64,000 nt of DNA from Deltaproteobacteria bacterium. Its GTDB lineage: Bacteria > Myxococcota_C > UBA6777. The translations under genes were made by a program, and so were the position numbers. The DNA is taken from NCBI GenBank assembly GCA_006226375.1, contig SBHC01000054.1, positions 62,001 through 126,000 of the forward strand, given 5' to 3'. Below the pieces are notes generated by a model. The model made no database searches. It had not been told where the DNA came from and was given only the letters and a program-made list of their open reading frames with translations. Of the stretch, positions 27,232-37,029 are shown one piece after another (the first letter of the stretch is position 1; the number at the start of each line of letters is the position of its first letter).

Positions 27232-28938
27232 ATGCCGTGTGAAAGACAAAACCCCTCGCACCAAGATCATCGACCGCCCCGGCGTCGCCCCATTGTCTTG
27301 TTGTCTCTAACCTGGCTGTTTGGGCTTACCTTGTTGGTGCACTGCTCCCCCAACCAGTTTCAGGAGATCCCAGCCTCCTGCACCACCAGCGCAGACTGCC
27401 CTGGAAGCCAAACCTGCGAAAGCAGCCGATGCAAGACTCCCTTGCCCAGTGACTGCAAGCAAGGCGACGTCCGAGATTGCTACACAGGCGCAGAAGGCAC
27501 CAAGTTTGTGGGTATCTGCAAACCTGGTACCCAAACATGCACGGCCAACAACGCGTGGCCCACAGCCTGCACAGGCGAAACGGTACCTGCACCCAAAGAG
27601 ATCTGTGGGAACAACCAAGACGACGACTGTGACGGCAAGGGCGACGACAAAGACGAAGACTGCCAAGGCTGTGAAAAAGGCCAAACCAAAGAATGCTACA
27701 CCGGTCCTGCAGGAACCAAGAACATTGGCGCATGCAGCGCAGGCAAACAAACCTGCAAGGACGACAACACTTGGGGTCCCTGTGAGGGAGAAGTCTTGCC
27801 CAAAGACAAAGAAGTCTGCGGAAACCTGACAGACGATGACTGCAACGGAAAGTCCGATCTCGAAGAGACCGCTTGCGGTGACTGCCAGGAAGGCGACACC
27901 AAGCCTTGCTACGAAGGACCCCAAGGCTCACAAGACGTCGGGATCTGCAAAGCAGGCAAACAAACCTGTACCAAGGAGCAGAAGTGGGGCCCCTGTGAAA
28001 ACCAGGTCAAACCACTCTCCAACGAGATCTGTAACAACCAAATTGACGACGACTGCAACGGAACTGCAGACGACGGGCCTTGCCTGACCGCTTGCACCCA
28101 ACCCAGCGAGTGCACAAGCAACTCGGAGATCTGCTACATCCAAGCGGGTCAGAAGTCTGGATTTTGTGTCAAGCCCTGCATCAACAAGAGCACCTGCCGC
28201 AACGGGCAAGATTGTCTTCCCATCGGTCCAGGACAACCCAACTACTGCCTCCCAGTCGGTGTGGACAACAAGTGTGACCCATCCCAGTATGTCACTTGCG
28301 CTCCCGAATCCTACTGCGACAACTCCGGCCAAACCTGCCAGACCCCGAGCACAGCAGCCCTCGACAAGCCTTGCAACAACACCTCTCTGCGCTGCTCGGG
28401 CAACAATGTGTGTGTGTTTCTTCCCACCCAAGGCGTCTGCAAGAAGAAGTGCCAAAACGCGGCTGATTGCACCGGTGGGACCATCTGCGCGGATTACATC
28501 GACGCTCGCAGCATCACCACCAAAGTATGTTTGAAAGAGTGCTCCCCTTCCACCACAGGCACCTGCGACGCAGGAGAAACCTGCATTCGGTACAACGACT
28601 CCAACAAAGGCTACTGTACGTTGGAAGGTACCGTCGAGGTTTGGGGGATTTGCCAGTTCGGAGGGAACAACTGCAAGCCAGGCCTTCGCTGCTTTATCCC
28701 CCATCAGATATCAACCCAGCGCCCCGTTGGATACTGTGTCCCAGGCACATGCAACAGTCAGAACCTGTGCCCACGCATCACAGGCGTCGCGGGCAACCCC
28801 ACCGCCTGCACCAAAGACATCAAATACAACTACAACAACTGCCTGTTACCCTGCCAAGGCAAGCCCAACCTTTGCGATAACCTACCTGGCTTCTCCTGCC
28901 GCGCCATCGGCGGCGCTCCTCCCATTTGCCTGCCCTAG
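27232..28938 (+). CDS. Cys-rich lipoprotein with MopE-type metal-motif repeats
   Basis: A 568-residue exported protein. A basic, Pro/Arg-rich start is followed by a hydrophobic segment ending LLVHC, probably the lipidation site. Residues 45-65 are a short Cys motif (CTTSADCPGSQTCESSRC). Three units of about 65 residues then pair a C-Y-x-G-x-x-G-T motif with an acidic loop: DDDCDGKGDD, DDDCNGKSD and DDDCNGTADD. These match the putative metal-binding motif family named after the copper-binding MopE protein. The C-terminal 300 residues are another, irregular Cys-rich domain. The loops resemble calcium or copper sites, so binding of a divalent metal at the surface is likely, but the metal is not known. 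Good ribosome site GAAGGAAA. Confidence 0.82.
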   Translation: MPCERQNPSHQDHRPPRRRPIVLLSLTWLFGLTLLVHCSPNQFQEIPASCTTSADCPGSQTCESSRCKTPLPSDCKQGDVRDCYTGAEGTKFVGICKPGTQTCTANNAWPTACTGETVPAPKEICGNNQDDDCDGKGDDKDEDCQGCEKGQTKECYTGPAGTKNIGACSAGKQTCKDDNTWGPCEGEVLPKDKEVCGNLTDDDCNGKSDLEETACGDCQEGDTKPCYEGPQGSQDVGICKAGKQTCTKEQKWGPCENQVKPLSNEICNNQIDDDCNGTADDGPCLTACTQPSECTSNSEICYIQAGQKSGFCVKPCINKSTCRNGQDCLPIGPGQPNYCLPVGVDNKCDPSQYVTCAPESYCDNSGQTCQTPSTAALDKPCNNTSLRCSGNNVCVFLPTQGVCKKKCQNAADCTGGTICADYIDARSITTKVCLKECSPSTTGTCDAGETCIRYNDSNKGYCTLEGTVEVWGICQFGGNNCKPGLRCFIPHQISTQRPVGYCVPGTCNSQNLCPRITGVAGNPTACTKDIKYNYNNCLLPCQGKPNLCDNLPGFSCRAIGGAPPICLP

Positions 28939-28952
28939 AGCGAGATGTACGC

Positions 28953-30233
28953 TTAAGGTGTTGGCTTTGATGTGGGGCGCTCGGACTTCCCGTTCTTCTT
29001 CAACCAGAACTTGTAAGCTGCTTTGTACCGCCGCAATCGTCTTCGATAGTCTGAATCCTTGGGGCTGAGTGCGACAGCCTCGCTTTGGATTTCAGCGGCG
29101 CGTCGGAACTGTTTGTTTTGGAACAGAGTCAGCGCGTAGGTATCGACAACATCCGACGATTTGGGACGAAGAGCGTAAGCCTTCGCAGCCAAAGGGAGGG
29201 CGCGAATTGGGTCGCGGTATTCCCTATCATCCGCAGTGCACAACAACCACGCGAGATCATTGTACGCCGCAGGATGATTGGGCCGTAAGGAAATCACTCG
29301 TGCGTAAAACGCGGCTGCTTTGGCGTAATGGTCACGCTCGTAGTGGTATTCAGCCAGACGATACCAAAGATCCGGATTGTTGGGTTTGCGCGACACGATA
29401 AAACGAGTGAACCGACGGACAGCACGGCGACGCTGCACCCGAGGTCGCTGGTGATACGGCAAGTACCGAGAGGGAATGGTGTGCTCATGAAAGCCCATCC
29501 AACGGGCAAAACGATTCCGCAGTTTGTACCGAATCACTTGAGCCCGGTTGGCGTTCTTGACTCCCTGCCAAAAAACGAACAGGCCCCCAACAATTCCCAA
29601 CAACACAATCCACCACAAATGTGAAAGCAACGAGCGACGGAAAAACGCGCGAACGCCTCTCTCTTTCTGCTCTTCTGTGACAGCATCGGTAACAAAGCGA
29701 CGTCGCCTGGGTTTAGAAGGTTCTTGGGTTGCCGCAGGCCTCTCCTGCGGGGTGGAGGAAACAGCGGCCTCCTTCGCTGCACCAACGGGCGTAGATTTGG
29801 GAGAGGAAGCCTTTGATGTGTTGGTATCTTTCTGCTTGCTTTTGGAGACCTTCTCTGTCTCTTGTACGCTCTCATCGACATCCTCTTCCGCTGAGGACGC
29901 TTGCGTTGTCTCCTCCTCATCCTCTGGAGGTTGAAGTGCATCTTCCCAACCTTGACGTTCCTCAAGCGACGCTGTCTCCGCCTTCTCTGCACATTGTTGC
30001 AGGACTCCAGCGGCACGCTGCAACAACTCGTCATCCAAAGATTGCCGTTGGAACCGGAGGCTGTGGTACGCCTCCAGAAAAAGCGACGCCGACTCGGGAG
30101 ACAGCAACCTCTGCATCACAAGACGTTGGAGATAATTGGCCAACGTCATGTGAGACGGACGACCCAGCTCCAACGCATCCAATCGTTGAAGCGGAGCCAA
30201 CAAGGAATGTAGCTGCTCTTGTGCTTGATCCAT
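28953..30233 (-). CDS. Membrane-anchored TPR protein
   Basis: A 426-residue protein with three parts. The N-terminal 100 residues are helical and cytoplasmic; then a low-complexity Ser/Thr/Glu/Lys linker of about 90 residues; one membrane helix (LWWIVLLGIVGGLFVFW); and C-terminal tetratricopeptide repeats (RLAEYHYERDHYAKAAAFYARV, AAYNDLAWLLCTADD, ALTLFQNKQFRRAAEI) likely on the outer side. The start used is preceded by GGAAGGTAGGG; an ATG 45 bases farther upstream is also in frame. It is convergent with the preceding MopE-type gene and divergent from the next one. The role is probably scaffolding for an envelope complex. Confidence 0.75.
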   Translation of the reverse strand: MDQAQEQLHSLLAPLQRLDALELGRPSHMTLANYLQRLVMQRLLSPESASLFLEAYHSLRFQRQSLDDELLQRAAGVLQQCAEKAETASLEERQGWEDALQPPEDEEETTQASSAEEDVDESVQETEKVSKSKQKDTNTSKASSPKSTPVGAAKEAAVSSTPQERPAATQEPSKPRRRRFVTDAVTEEQKERGVRAFFRRSLLSHLWWIVLLGIVGGLFVFWQGVKNANRAQVIRYKLRNRFARWMGFHEHTIPSRYLPYHQRPRVQRRRAVRRFTRFIVSRKPNNPDLWYRLAEYHYERDHYAKAAAFYARVISLRPNHPAAYNDLAWLLCTADDREYRDPIRALPLAAKAYALRPKSSDVVDTYALTLFQNKQFRRAAEIQSEAVALSPKDSDYRRRLRRYKAAYKFWLKKNGKSERPTSKPTP

Positions 30234-30389
30234 GGTAACCCTACCTTCCCAAGACGTGATTCGAAACTCACAGGACAACGAGACAAAACCTTGTCACAAG
30301 AAGTCCTCCCTGCACAAGTGTGCCCTTGTACAAAGAGAGCTATCTCATGGATTTACCGTCCCTCTAAGAATCCGATTTGGCTCGCAATG

Positions 30390-30418
30390 TAGACCCCATA
30401 CACCCAGCGCGTTATAAT
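30390..30418 (+). promoter_or_regulatory. Promoter-like element before the 934-aa MopE-type gene
   Basis: A perfect -10 TATAAT lies 17 bases after TAGACC, a 4-of-6 match to the -35 consensus. Transcription would start near 30425, which leaves no room for a ribosome site ahead of the first ATG at 30428 and so favours a start at 30458 or later. Confidence 0.5.
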
Positions 30419-30457
30419 ACAAAGGGCATGAACTTTCCAACGAATGAATGTTGTTTG

Positions 30458-33259
30458 ATGATGAAAAGGAACAAAATCGTGTTTGTGAAGCGAAGTCAAG
30501 ATCAGAACAAAACATCCCCTTGGAGAGCAAGAACTTCGGTTCTGCGATGGCTCGCCTTCACAATGTTAGGGCTGGGATGGCTTGTAGGGGCAATGGCCTG
30601 CAGCAACACAGTGCAACCTCCCGTAGGAAGCTGTCAGTCCAACCAGGATTGCCCAGGTTCGGCAGTCTGCCAGGATGGTGTTTGCGTGGTCCCTGTCCAA
30701 GAATCAACGCCAGCGGAAGCCGCAGCAGAGGTCAGCGCGGAGCCATCATCCGAGAACGCAACGCCAGAGCCTTCCAAAGAAGTCTCCAAAGAACCAGAAA
30801 CGGAAGCACCCAACCCAACAGAGACTCCTGCAGAAACACAGGGAGATGCCTCAGAAAGCCTCCCCGAAGACACAGAATCTCCTGCGGAAGAAGCACCCGA
30901 AACCGGGTTTCCTGAAGACAGCGTACGTTGCGTAGCGGGACAAACACGTCCTTGCTACACCGGAGCTCCCACCACCGATGGAGAAGGGGTCTGCACGCCA
31001 GGCAAACAAAACTGCAAAGGAGGATACTGGGACATCGTCTGTGAAGGAGAAGTCCTCCCCTCCCGAGAAGAATGCAACGGCAAAGACGACAACTGCGACG
31101 GTCAAATCGATGAGACCTTCCCAGGCAAAGGCGATGTTTGCAAAGTAACCGGCAAGCTCGGACCCTGCGCTCAAGGCAACAACATCTGTGACCAAGGCAA
31201 AGTGGTCTGCCAAAGCACCTACCAAGCGCAACAAGAAGACTGTGGCAACCAAGTCGATGACGACTGTGATGGCAAAGTCGATGGACCGCCTTGCGTCTGC
31301 AACTCTGGTGACACCCGAGACTGTTTCTCGGGCGATCCCAGCCAAGCCAACGAGGGAGAGTGCCGAAAAGGCCGCCAGACCTGCACGTCGGGACAGTGGG
31401 GAGATTGCAAAGGCGAGCAACTCCCAGCCAAAGAGGAATGCAACGGCAAAGACGACAACTGCAACGGCACCATCGACGAAGACTTCCCTGAAAAAAACCT
31501 CCCCTGCACCGACACCAGCAAGCAAGGGATCTGCAAACAAGGCGTGTACAGCAGCTGCACCGGCGGCAAGCTTGTCTGCAAGTCGACAGTTTCACCTGCA
31601 GCGACAGAGATCTGCAACAACGGAAAAGACGACAACTGCAACGGGGACATTGATGAAAACCCACCGTGCCAATGTCGCTCCGGCCAGACTCGCTCTTGTT
31701 ACTCAGGGAACGTCGGCACCGACAACATAAAGCCATGCCAACGAGGCCAACAAACCTGCGGAAGCAACGGACAATGGGGAGCCTGCAAAGGTGAAGTCAC
31801 GCCCAAACCTGAAGCCTGTGACAACATCGACAACGACTGCAATGGCTCCATCGACGAAAGCCTCCAACGTACCTGCAAAAGCAGCTGTGGCTCCGGCTTT
31901 GAAGTCTGTCGAGGTGGCCAGTGGGTGGGTTGCACCGCGCCCAAACCTGTCGCCGAAGTTTGCGACGGCAAAGACAACGATTGTGACGGCTACATCGACA
32001 ACAAATCTGGAGTCAAACAAAAGGACACTCTGACCCAGACCTGCTCCAATCAATGCGGCAAAGGCAGCGAGTCCTGCTCCAACGGTAAATGGGTTAACTG
32101 TTCTGCTCCCTCGGCCACCACAGAGGTATGCGACGGGAAAGACAACGACTGCGATGGCACTGTTGACGACAACATCCGCGTGGAATGTTTTGACGCGAAG
32201 GGAACAGGTTGTGTCTACAACAGACTCCTCCGACGTTGGACTTGCCAAGGTGAATGCAAAACGGGTTACCGAGCTTGTGTACGCGGCACATTAAGTACAA
32301 CCTGTACAGGAGATGTTGTCGCCCGTACCGAGATCTGCCGAGACCGAAAAGACAATGACTGCGATGGATCAACGGATGAGATCTGTGGGGCCTTTTATAC
32401 ATACGCCCATGTAAGCACCACAGGGAGCCTTGCAGCAGGACGTTACGTCTCCACAGCCAGCCAAACCGGTACGGGGACCTATTCGATCACGCCGTCACTC
32501 TCGGGCTATGGATGCGGAAGCCGACCCATCTTTGTGACCACATCAGCAACCTCCGCGATGAGGCCGGTTAGCTTTAGCTGTACCAGCAGCACAACCTTCA
32601 GAGTCAACATGGGAGCACCCAAGACGACGACGGGCGCACGCTCCAGCGCGTCGTTCTATGCAGTCATTCCAAGTCGAGAGAGCGGCTCCATTTGGGGACG
32701 GATCTATTGCACCTCCACAACATGCAGCAGCTCCGCGAGCTATGGCTCCTTTACAGCAACCTATGTCAGCAAGGGTGTGACGGACATCTCCTCCACCTAC
32801 TGCCTGGACGCCAACGCGCCTATCTTTGCGAACATTTATTCTACCGGCGTCGTGGGCTATGCCGTCGCGTACATCTACAACAAAAAGTGCCGCATTCGTC
32901 GGTACAATCTCAAAGGAGAACTCGCAGACCTCTCCTTTGCATTTTGGGTTCCCAACAAAACGTCGGCAGCCTGGTCTATTGTATCGAGCAGCGGAGCCGT
33001 CACAGCGTCCAACAACTTCTCGGACGCCAACGCCAAATGGACAAGCAGTCACACCACAAGCTCTTCAAACTACCTTTACACCAACGTGAGCTTTCCAGCC
33101 TACAACAGCCAGACCACTGCAGTTCTCGTTGGTCCTCGAATTGGCCTTCCCTACCATGCCGGTGTGCTCCGAAGCACCTCTAGCGTCCGAGTTTACACCC
33201 ACAAGCTCGCGGACGGCGCAGACATCAACATGAACTTTACAGTCTTGTTTGTGCAGTGA
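30458..33259 (+). CDS. Lipoprotein with eight MopE-type metal-motif repeats
   Basis: About 933 residues. A long basic start leads to a hydrophobic segment and the lipobox-like GAMACSN. A Cys cluster (CQSNQDCPGSAVCQDGVC) is followed by about 70 residues of Glu/Pro/Ala/Ser linker. Eight units with acidic loops of the form DDNCDGQIDE or DNDCDGTVDD then run to about residue 645, each followed by a C-rich GQTRxCYSG or GxGSESCSNGKW segment. The last 290 residues are Ser/Thr-rich and beta-like with few cysteines and match nothing recognised. The metal-motif family includes the MopE copper-binding protein. The start is uncertain: ATGs at 30428 and 30461 and a GTG at 30479 (behind AAAAGGA) are all in frame. 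Confidence 0.8.
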   Translation: MMKRNKIVFVKRSQDQNKTSPWRARTSVLRWLAFTMLGLGWLVGAMACSNTVQPPVGSCQSNQDCPGSAVCQDGVCVVPVQESTPAEAAAEVSAEPSSENATPEPSKEVSKEPETEAPNPTETPAETQGDASESLPEDTESPAEEAPETGFPEDSVRCVAGQTRPCYTGAPTTDGEGVCTPGKQNCKGGYWDIVCEGEVLPSREECNGKDDNCDGQIDETFPGKGDVCKVTGKLGPCAQGNNICDQGKVVCQSTYQAQQEDCGNQVDDDCDGKVDGPPCVCNSGDTRDCFSGDPSQANEGECRKGRQTCTSGQWGDCKGEQLPAKEECNGKDDNCNGTIDEDFPEKNLPCTDTSKQGICKQGVYSSCTGGKLVCKSTVSPAATEICNNGKDDNCNGDIDENPPCQCRSGQTRSCYSGNVGTDNIKPCQRGQQTCGSNGQWGACKGEVTPKPEACDNIDNDCNGSIDESLQRTCKSSCGSGFEVCRGGQWVGCTAPKPVAEVCDGKDNDCDGYIDNKSGVKQKDTLTQTCSNQCGKGSESCSNGKWVNCSAPSATTEVCDGKDNDCDGTVDDNIRVECFDAKGTGCVYNRLLRRWTCQGECKTGYRACVRGTLSTTCTGDVVARTEICRDRKDNDCDGSTDEICGAFYTYAHVSTTGSLAAGRYVSTASQTGTGTYSITPSLSGYGCGSRPIFVTTSATSAMRPVSFSCTSSTTFRVNMGAPKTTTGARSSASFYAVIPSRESGSIWGRIYCTSTTCSSSASYGSFTATYVSKGVTDISSTYCLDANAPIFANIYSTGVVGYAVAYIYNKKCRIRRYNLKGELADLSFAFWVPNKTSAAWSIVSSSGAVTASNNFSDANAKWTSSHTTSSSNYLYTNVSFPAYNSQTTAVLVGPRIGLPYHAGVLRSTSSVRVYTHKLADGADINMNFTVLFVQ

Positions 33260-33274
33260 CCGTCAGGCTGACGG
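33260..33274. terminator. Hairpin at a tail-to-tail gene junction
   Basis: CCGTCA-GGC-TGACGG is a perfect 6-bp stem placed exactly between two convergent genes whose stop codons are three bases apart; the stem covers the stop codon of the leftward gene. No T-run follows on either strand, so a role in termination is only suggested by position. Confidence 0.3.
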
Positions 33275-36200
33275 AAAGGCCGCGGCCCGACGCCGACGAA
33301 AAGCAAACAGCATAACGAAGACGGCGAGGCCCCAAAGCAAAGAACCTGCTCTGGGTGTTGTTCCTTCACACCCGCAAGCCACAGGCTTCTGGTTGGGTGT
33401 ATCCCCCGTGGGCTTGTCCCCTTTTCCAGAGGTTTTGTCTTCTTCGTTCGGTTGGGTTGTAGGACCTGCCTTGAAGCAAGCACCCGCCTGACAAGTCTGA
33501 CCACTTGGACACACCGTCACACGGCAAGGATCGTCTACACAATCCCCTTTGGCAGCATCGCAAACTTGATAAGCCTTGCAAGTCACGCTCGCGCAAGGGT
33601 CAGGCTCACAAGTTCCTTGTGAACAACGCTCGGAAGGAGCGCACAGTTTGCCTACACATGCATCTTCCACGCAGGCCCCTTCACGGCATGTCTTGCCCGC
33701 TTCACAGACCACGCCCGCGCAGCTTTTGATGCAGGCTCCGTCTCTGCAAAACTCGCCCTCACCGCAGCTTTTTCCTTCACATGGGTTGGTGATGCACTTG
33801 CCTTTCCAACATAGCTTGCCTTGGTCACAGCCTAAGTTGTAGCAATCATCGTTAATGCAAACACCTTGCTGGCAAACGGTTCCTGTGGGGCATTGAATCG
33901 AACGACATGCGTTGACGCATTGGCCTTGCTGGCAAACGCCTTGGGCAGAACATTGCACGCCGGCGCAGGGGTCATCTTGGCATGCACCTTTTGCAGGTTC
34001 ACACACCTGCCCTGGACTACAAGTTACCTTGGCACACGGATCCGCTTTGCAAGCACCCTCCACGCAAACTTCACCTGTCGCACATACCTTTCCGGCACAA
34101 GCATCACGGACGCAAACTCCGTCCTGGCAGCGTTCCCCGTTTTGGCATGTCACCTCTTCGCAGGAAGGAAGACACACACCGTCGCGACAAAATGTACCTT
34201 TTCCGCAGGTGATGGTGCGACATGCGTCGGGCTTGCAAGCACCCTCTCGGCAAAGCTGCCCTTGTGGACAACCCTTCGCATAACAGTTGTCTTCAACGCA
34301 TTGGCCTCGGAAGCATACCTGACCACCAGTGCATGTTTTTGCTTTGCACAAATCGACGCATTCGCCGCCCCGGCAAGCGAAAGCACCTGGGCAACGGACG
34401 GCAGCGCAAGGATCATCCTGGCACTCCCCCTGCACACAAACTCGGCCTTGTGGACATTGCAAGCCCTTGCAGGGATCGGGCTTGCACTCACCAAACAAAC
34501 ACACTTGACCCGAGGAACAGTTCACTTTTGCGCAAGCATCGGGTTCACAAGAGCCTCTCCTGCATGTTTGTCCTTCCCCACAAGTCACGGTGTTGCACAA
34601 GGCAACACAAGCACCTTCACGGCAGTATGTGCCCTCAGGGCACAGCAAACCCGCGCAAGGATTTTTGACGCAAACACCTTGCTGACAGATCGAGCCGGAT
34701 GGACAACCCAGAGCATAACAATCCTTGGGAACACACGAACCCTTCCAGCACACCAGCGCGTTGGCACATTGCACAAAATTGCAGGCATCCACGCAGAGTC
34801 CGCCGCGACAGACCTCTCCTTCAGCGCAAGTCACGCTGGCGCAGCTTTTGCGAGGCACACAAGAACCTTCCTGACAGATCTGTCCACCTGGACACTCACC
34901 GTTGCGACAAGGAGCAAGACACACACCTTCTTTGCAGGTTGCGCCTTCTTTGCAGAGCGACGAACCATCATCCACCTTGCCGTTGCAGTCGTTGTCGATG
35001 TTGTCACAGGTCTCTGCAGTGGGTTGTCGCCCCAAGCATCCGCTCCATGTTCCACCAACGCAGCGATCGATGCCAGGCCCACAAGCCGTTTCACAAGCTT
35101 TGCTTAGATTTTCATCGACACGTCCATCGCAGTCGTTGTCTTTTCCATCACACACTTCAGTGACAGCTCCAGTGCCCCCTTCGCATCCGCTCCAGTTTCC
35201 TGCCTTACAGGTTTGTTTGCCTGGACCACAAGGAGTGGGACAAGGTCTTGTCTCTCCCTCTTTGCAGGACGCGCAGCCTTCGTCCACTTCGCCATCACAG
35301 TCGTCGTCTTTGTTGTTCTGACAGACTTCGGGTTGTGGTGTCTGCTCACCTTCACAGCGGTTGGACCACTTCCCTTGCACGCAGGTTTCGGTCCCACTTT
35401 TGCAGCTTCCTACATCCTTGGTGGTTGCGTTTCCTGTGTAGCAAGAACGAGTTTCTCCGTCCTTGCATTCAGAGGAACACCCTTCGTCCACCTTACCGTT
35501 GCAGTCGTTGTCTTTCCCGTCACACACCTCTTTGGAGGGCTGCGGAGCCGAGCAACTCCCCCATTGACCGGCCTGACAGAGTTCCTTCCCCTTCCCACAC
35601 GCATTCTGACAATCCCTGGAGACCGCTTCGTCCACAGCGCCATCGCAGTCGTTGTCTTTCCCGTCACAGCTCTCTGTTTGGGGTTTAACCTCGTTTTGGC
35701 AAGCTCCCCATGCACCACCTGCACACGTTGAAGTCCCGGCCTTGCACAAGCCTTTCCCTGAGGTTCCCGCTGGGCCTGTATAACAAGAACGAGTCTCTCC
35801 ATCTTTGCAGGTTGTGTTGCACCCATCATCGACTTGCCCGTTGCAGTCGTCATCCACTTTGTTTCCGCACAACTCTTTCAGGGGCTGACGTGCCGTACAA
35901 CCGGCCCAGGCTCCAGCGCGACAGAACTCCGACCCTGTTCCACAAGCCGTCTTGCACGAGCGAACGAGACCGTCATCCACCTTGCCGTTGCAGTCGTTGT
36001 CTTTGCCGTCGCAGATCTCTGGGTTCGAGCCGCTACCACAGGCCGACCAAGCACCTTGCGAGCACGTCTGTGTTCCCGTTCCACACGAGGAGGTACAAGA
36101 TTGTGTTAAGCTCTCATCAACCTGACCATCGCAGTCGTTGTCGATACCATCACACACTTCCTCTGTGGCCTTTTTGGCGGCCTGCTCCAATGCGTTTTTG

Positions 36201-36862
36201 AGATCGTTCTGATTCTTGGCAAGGACTCCCTTTCCCGTACCGCCGGGCTGCGCCCAACTGTCCAACTCTTGCTGGGTGATCGTGTTCCCAAACCCGATCG
36301 CAAAGGTCTTAATATCGTGCGTACTTCCTCCCACAACCAACGACCGCAACGCCGTAATCTCAGGCGTGGGAGAGCCATCGTTGGAGCCACCGTCAGACAA
36401 CAAAAAGATATAGCGAGGTCGTTTGGAGATCGAGTCTTTGGTGATGTGCTGCTTCCAATACGCCGTCGCATCTTGAAAGGCTTTCCTCATCCGAGTGGGC
36501 CCATTTCCAGAGATCGCGTTGATCTTCTGCTTGATGGACGTAGTGTTGTTGTCCGCCACAGGCTCTTGTAGGGTCCCTTTGGAGTTGAACGTCATAAGTC
36601 CAAAGCGCAACCTGGACGAAAACGCGTCAATCAGATTGGATAGAGTGGTCCGAAACGCTTTGTCGTTGTTGGTTCCCCCAGATTCATCCACCAATAACAG
36701 CACGTCTGCCTTCTGATCGCTCGTGCAAGTCTGGGCTTGGGCCACAGACGCAAACAAGAACAACGCACTCCATGCGATCACCAAAACTGCGCTCACACAC
36801 CGTATCCAAAACAACCAAGTACGTTGTTGAAGCAATGTGTGTTCTGCCTGTTTCATGAGCAT
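33263..36862 (-). CDS. vWA / MopE-motif / Cys-rich protein with MYXO-CTERM-like tail
   Basis: A 1199-residue secreted surface protein. An export signal ends at about residue 44 (VAQAQTC). Residues 47-235 are a von Willebrand A domain (VLLLVDESGGTN, later LLSDGGSNDG); the usual D-x-S-x-S metal motif is DESGG, so the second Ser is missing. Eight MopE-type units with DNDCDG or DDDCNG loops follow to about 640. From about 650 to 1140 there are many C-x4-C-x2-G-x2-C-x2-G-x-C modules that look like small EGF-like loops. The end, ACGCEG followed by a hydrophobic helix LLWGLAVFVMLFAF and RRRR, is the layout of the MYXO-CTERM sorting signal of myxobacteria. Strong ribosome site AAGGAGAG before the first ATG. 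Confidence 0.85.
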   Translation of the reverse strand: MLMKQAEHTLLQQRTWLFWIRCVSAVLVIAWSALFLFASVAQAQTCTSDQKADVLLLVDESGGTNNDKAFRTTLSNLIDAFSSRLRFGLMTFNSKGTLQEPVADNNTTSIKQKINAISGNGPTRMRKAFQDATAYWKQHITKDSISKRPRYIFLLSDGGSNDGSPTPEITALRSLVVGGSTHDIKTFAIGFGNTITQQELDSWAQPGGTGKGVLAKNQNDLKNALEQAAKKATEEVCDGIDNDCDGQVDESLTQSCTSSCGTGTQTCSQGAWSACGSGSNPEICDGKDNDCNGKVDDGLVRSCKTACGTGSEFCRAGAWAGCTARQPLKELCGNKVDDDCNGQVDDGCNTTCKDGETRSCYTGPAGTSGKGLCKAGTSTCAGGAWGACQNEVKPQTESCDGKDNDCDGAVDEAVSRDCQNACGKGKELCQAGQWGSCSAPQPSKEVCDGKDNDCNGKVDEGCSSECKDGETRSCYTGNATTKDVGSCKSGTETCVQGKWSNRCEGEQTPQPEVCQNNKDDDCDGEVDEGCASCKEGETRPCPTPCGPGKQTCKAGNWSGCEGGTGAVTEVCDGKDNDCDGRVDENLSKACETACGPGIDRCVGGTWSGCLGRQPTAETCDNIDNDCNGKVDDGSSLCKEGATCKEGVCLAPCRNGECPGGQICQEGSCVPRKSCASVTCAEGEVCRGGLCVDACNFVQCANALVCWKGSCVPKDCYALGCPSGSICQQGVCVKNPCAGLLCPEGTYCREGACVALCNTVTCGEGQTCRRGSCEPDACAKVNCSSGQVCLFGECKPDPCKGLQCPQGRVCVQGECQDDPCAAVRCPGAFACRGGECVDLCKAKTCTGGQVCFRGQCVEDNCYAKGCPQGQLCREGACKPDACRTITCGKGTFCRDGVCLPSCEEVTCQNGERCQDGVCVRDACAGKVCATGEVCVEGACKADPCAKVTCSPGQVCEPAKGACQDDPCAGVQCSAQGVCQQGQCVNACRSIQCPTGTVCQQGVCINDDCYNLGCDQGKLCWKGKCITNPCEGKSCGEGEFCRDGACIKSCAGVVCEAGKTCREGACVEDACVGKLCAPSERCSQGTCEPDPCASVTCKAYQVCDAAKGDCVDDPCRVTVCPSGQTCQAGACFKAGPTTQPNEEDKTSGKGDKPTGDTPNQKPVACGCEGTTPRAGSLLWGLAVFVMLFAFRRRRAAAFPSA

Positions 36863-37029
36863 CTAGCTCTCCTTAAGAAAAATCATTTCACCCCATAGTC
36901 ATGTAGAAAGAGGGCTGACACTCTCTGCATGACATATATGACACAAGTGACTTAACGGACAGGATTTAGAAAACTTGAGCGGACCCTCGCTCCGTTCTCG
37001 GGCGAGCCGCAACGTGACAATTTTCGTGA

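Noticed and set aside
33866-35107. A 413-codon plus-strand open frame opposite the vWA/MopE gene
   Set aside because: Shadow of the Cys-rich coding strand; no start signal and composition mirrors the repeat on the other strand.
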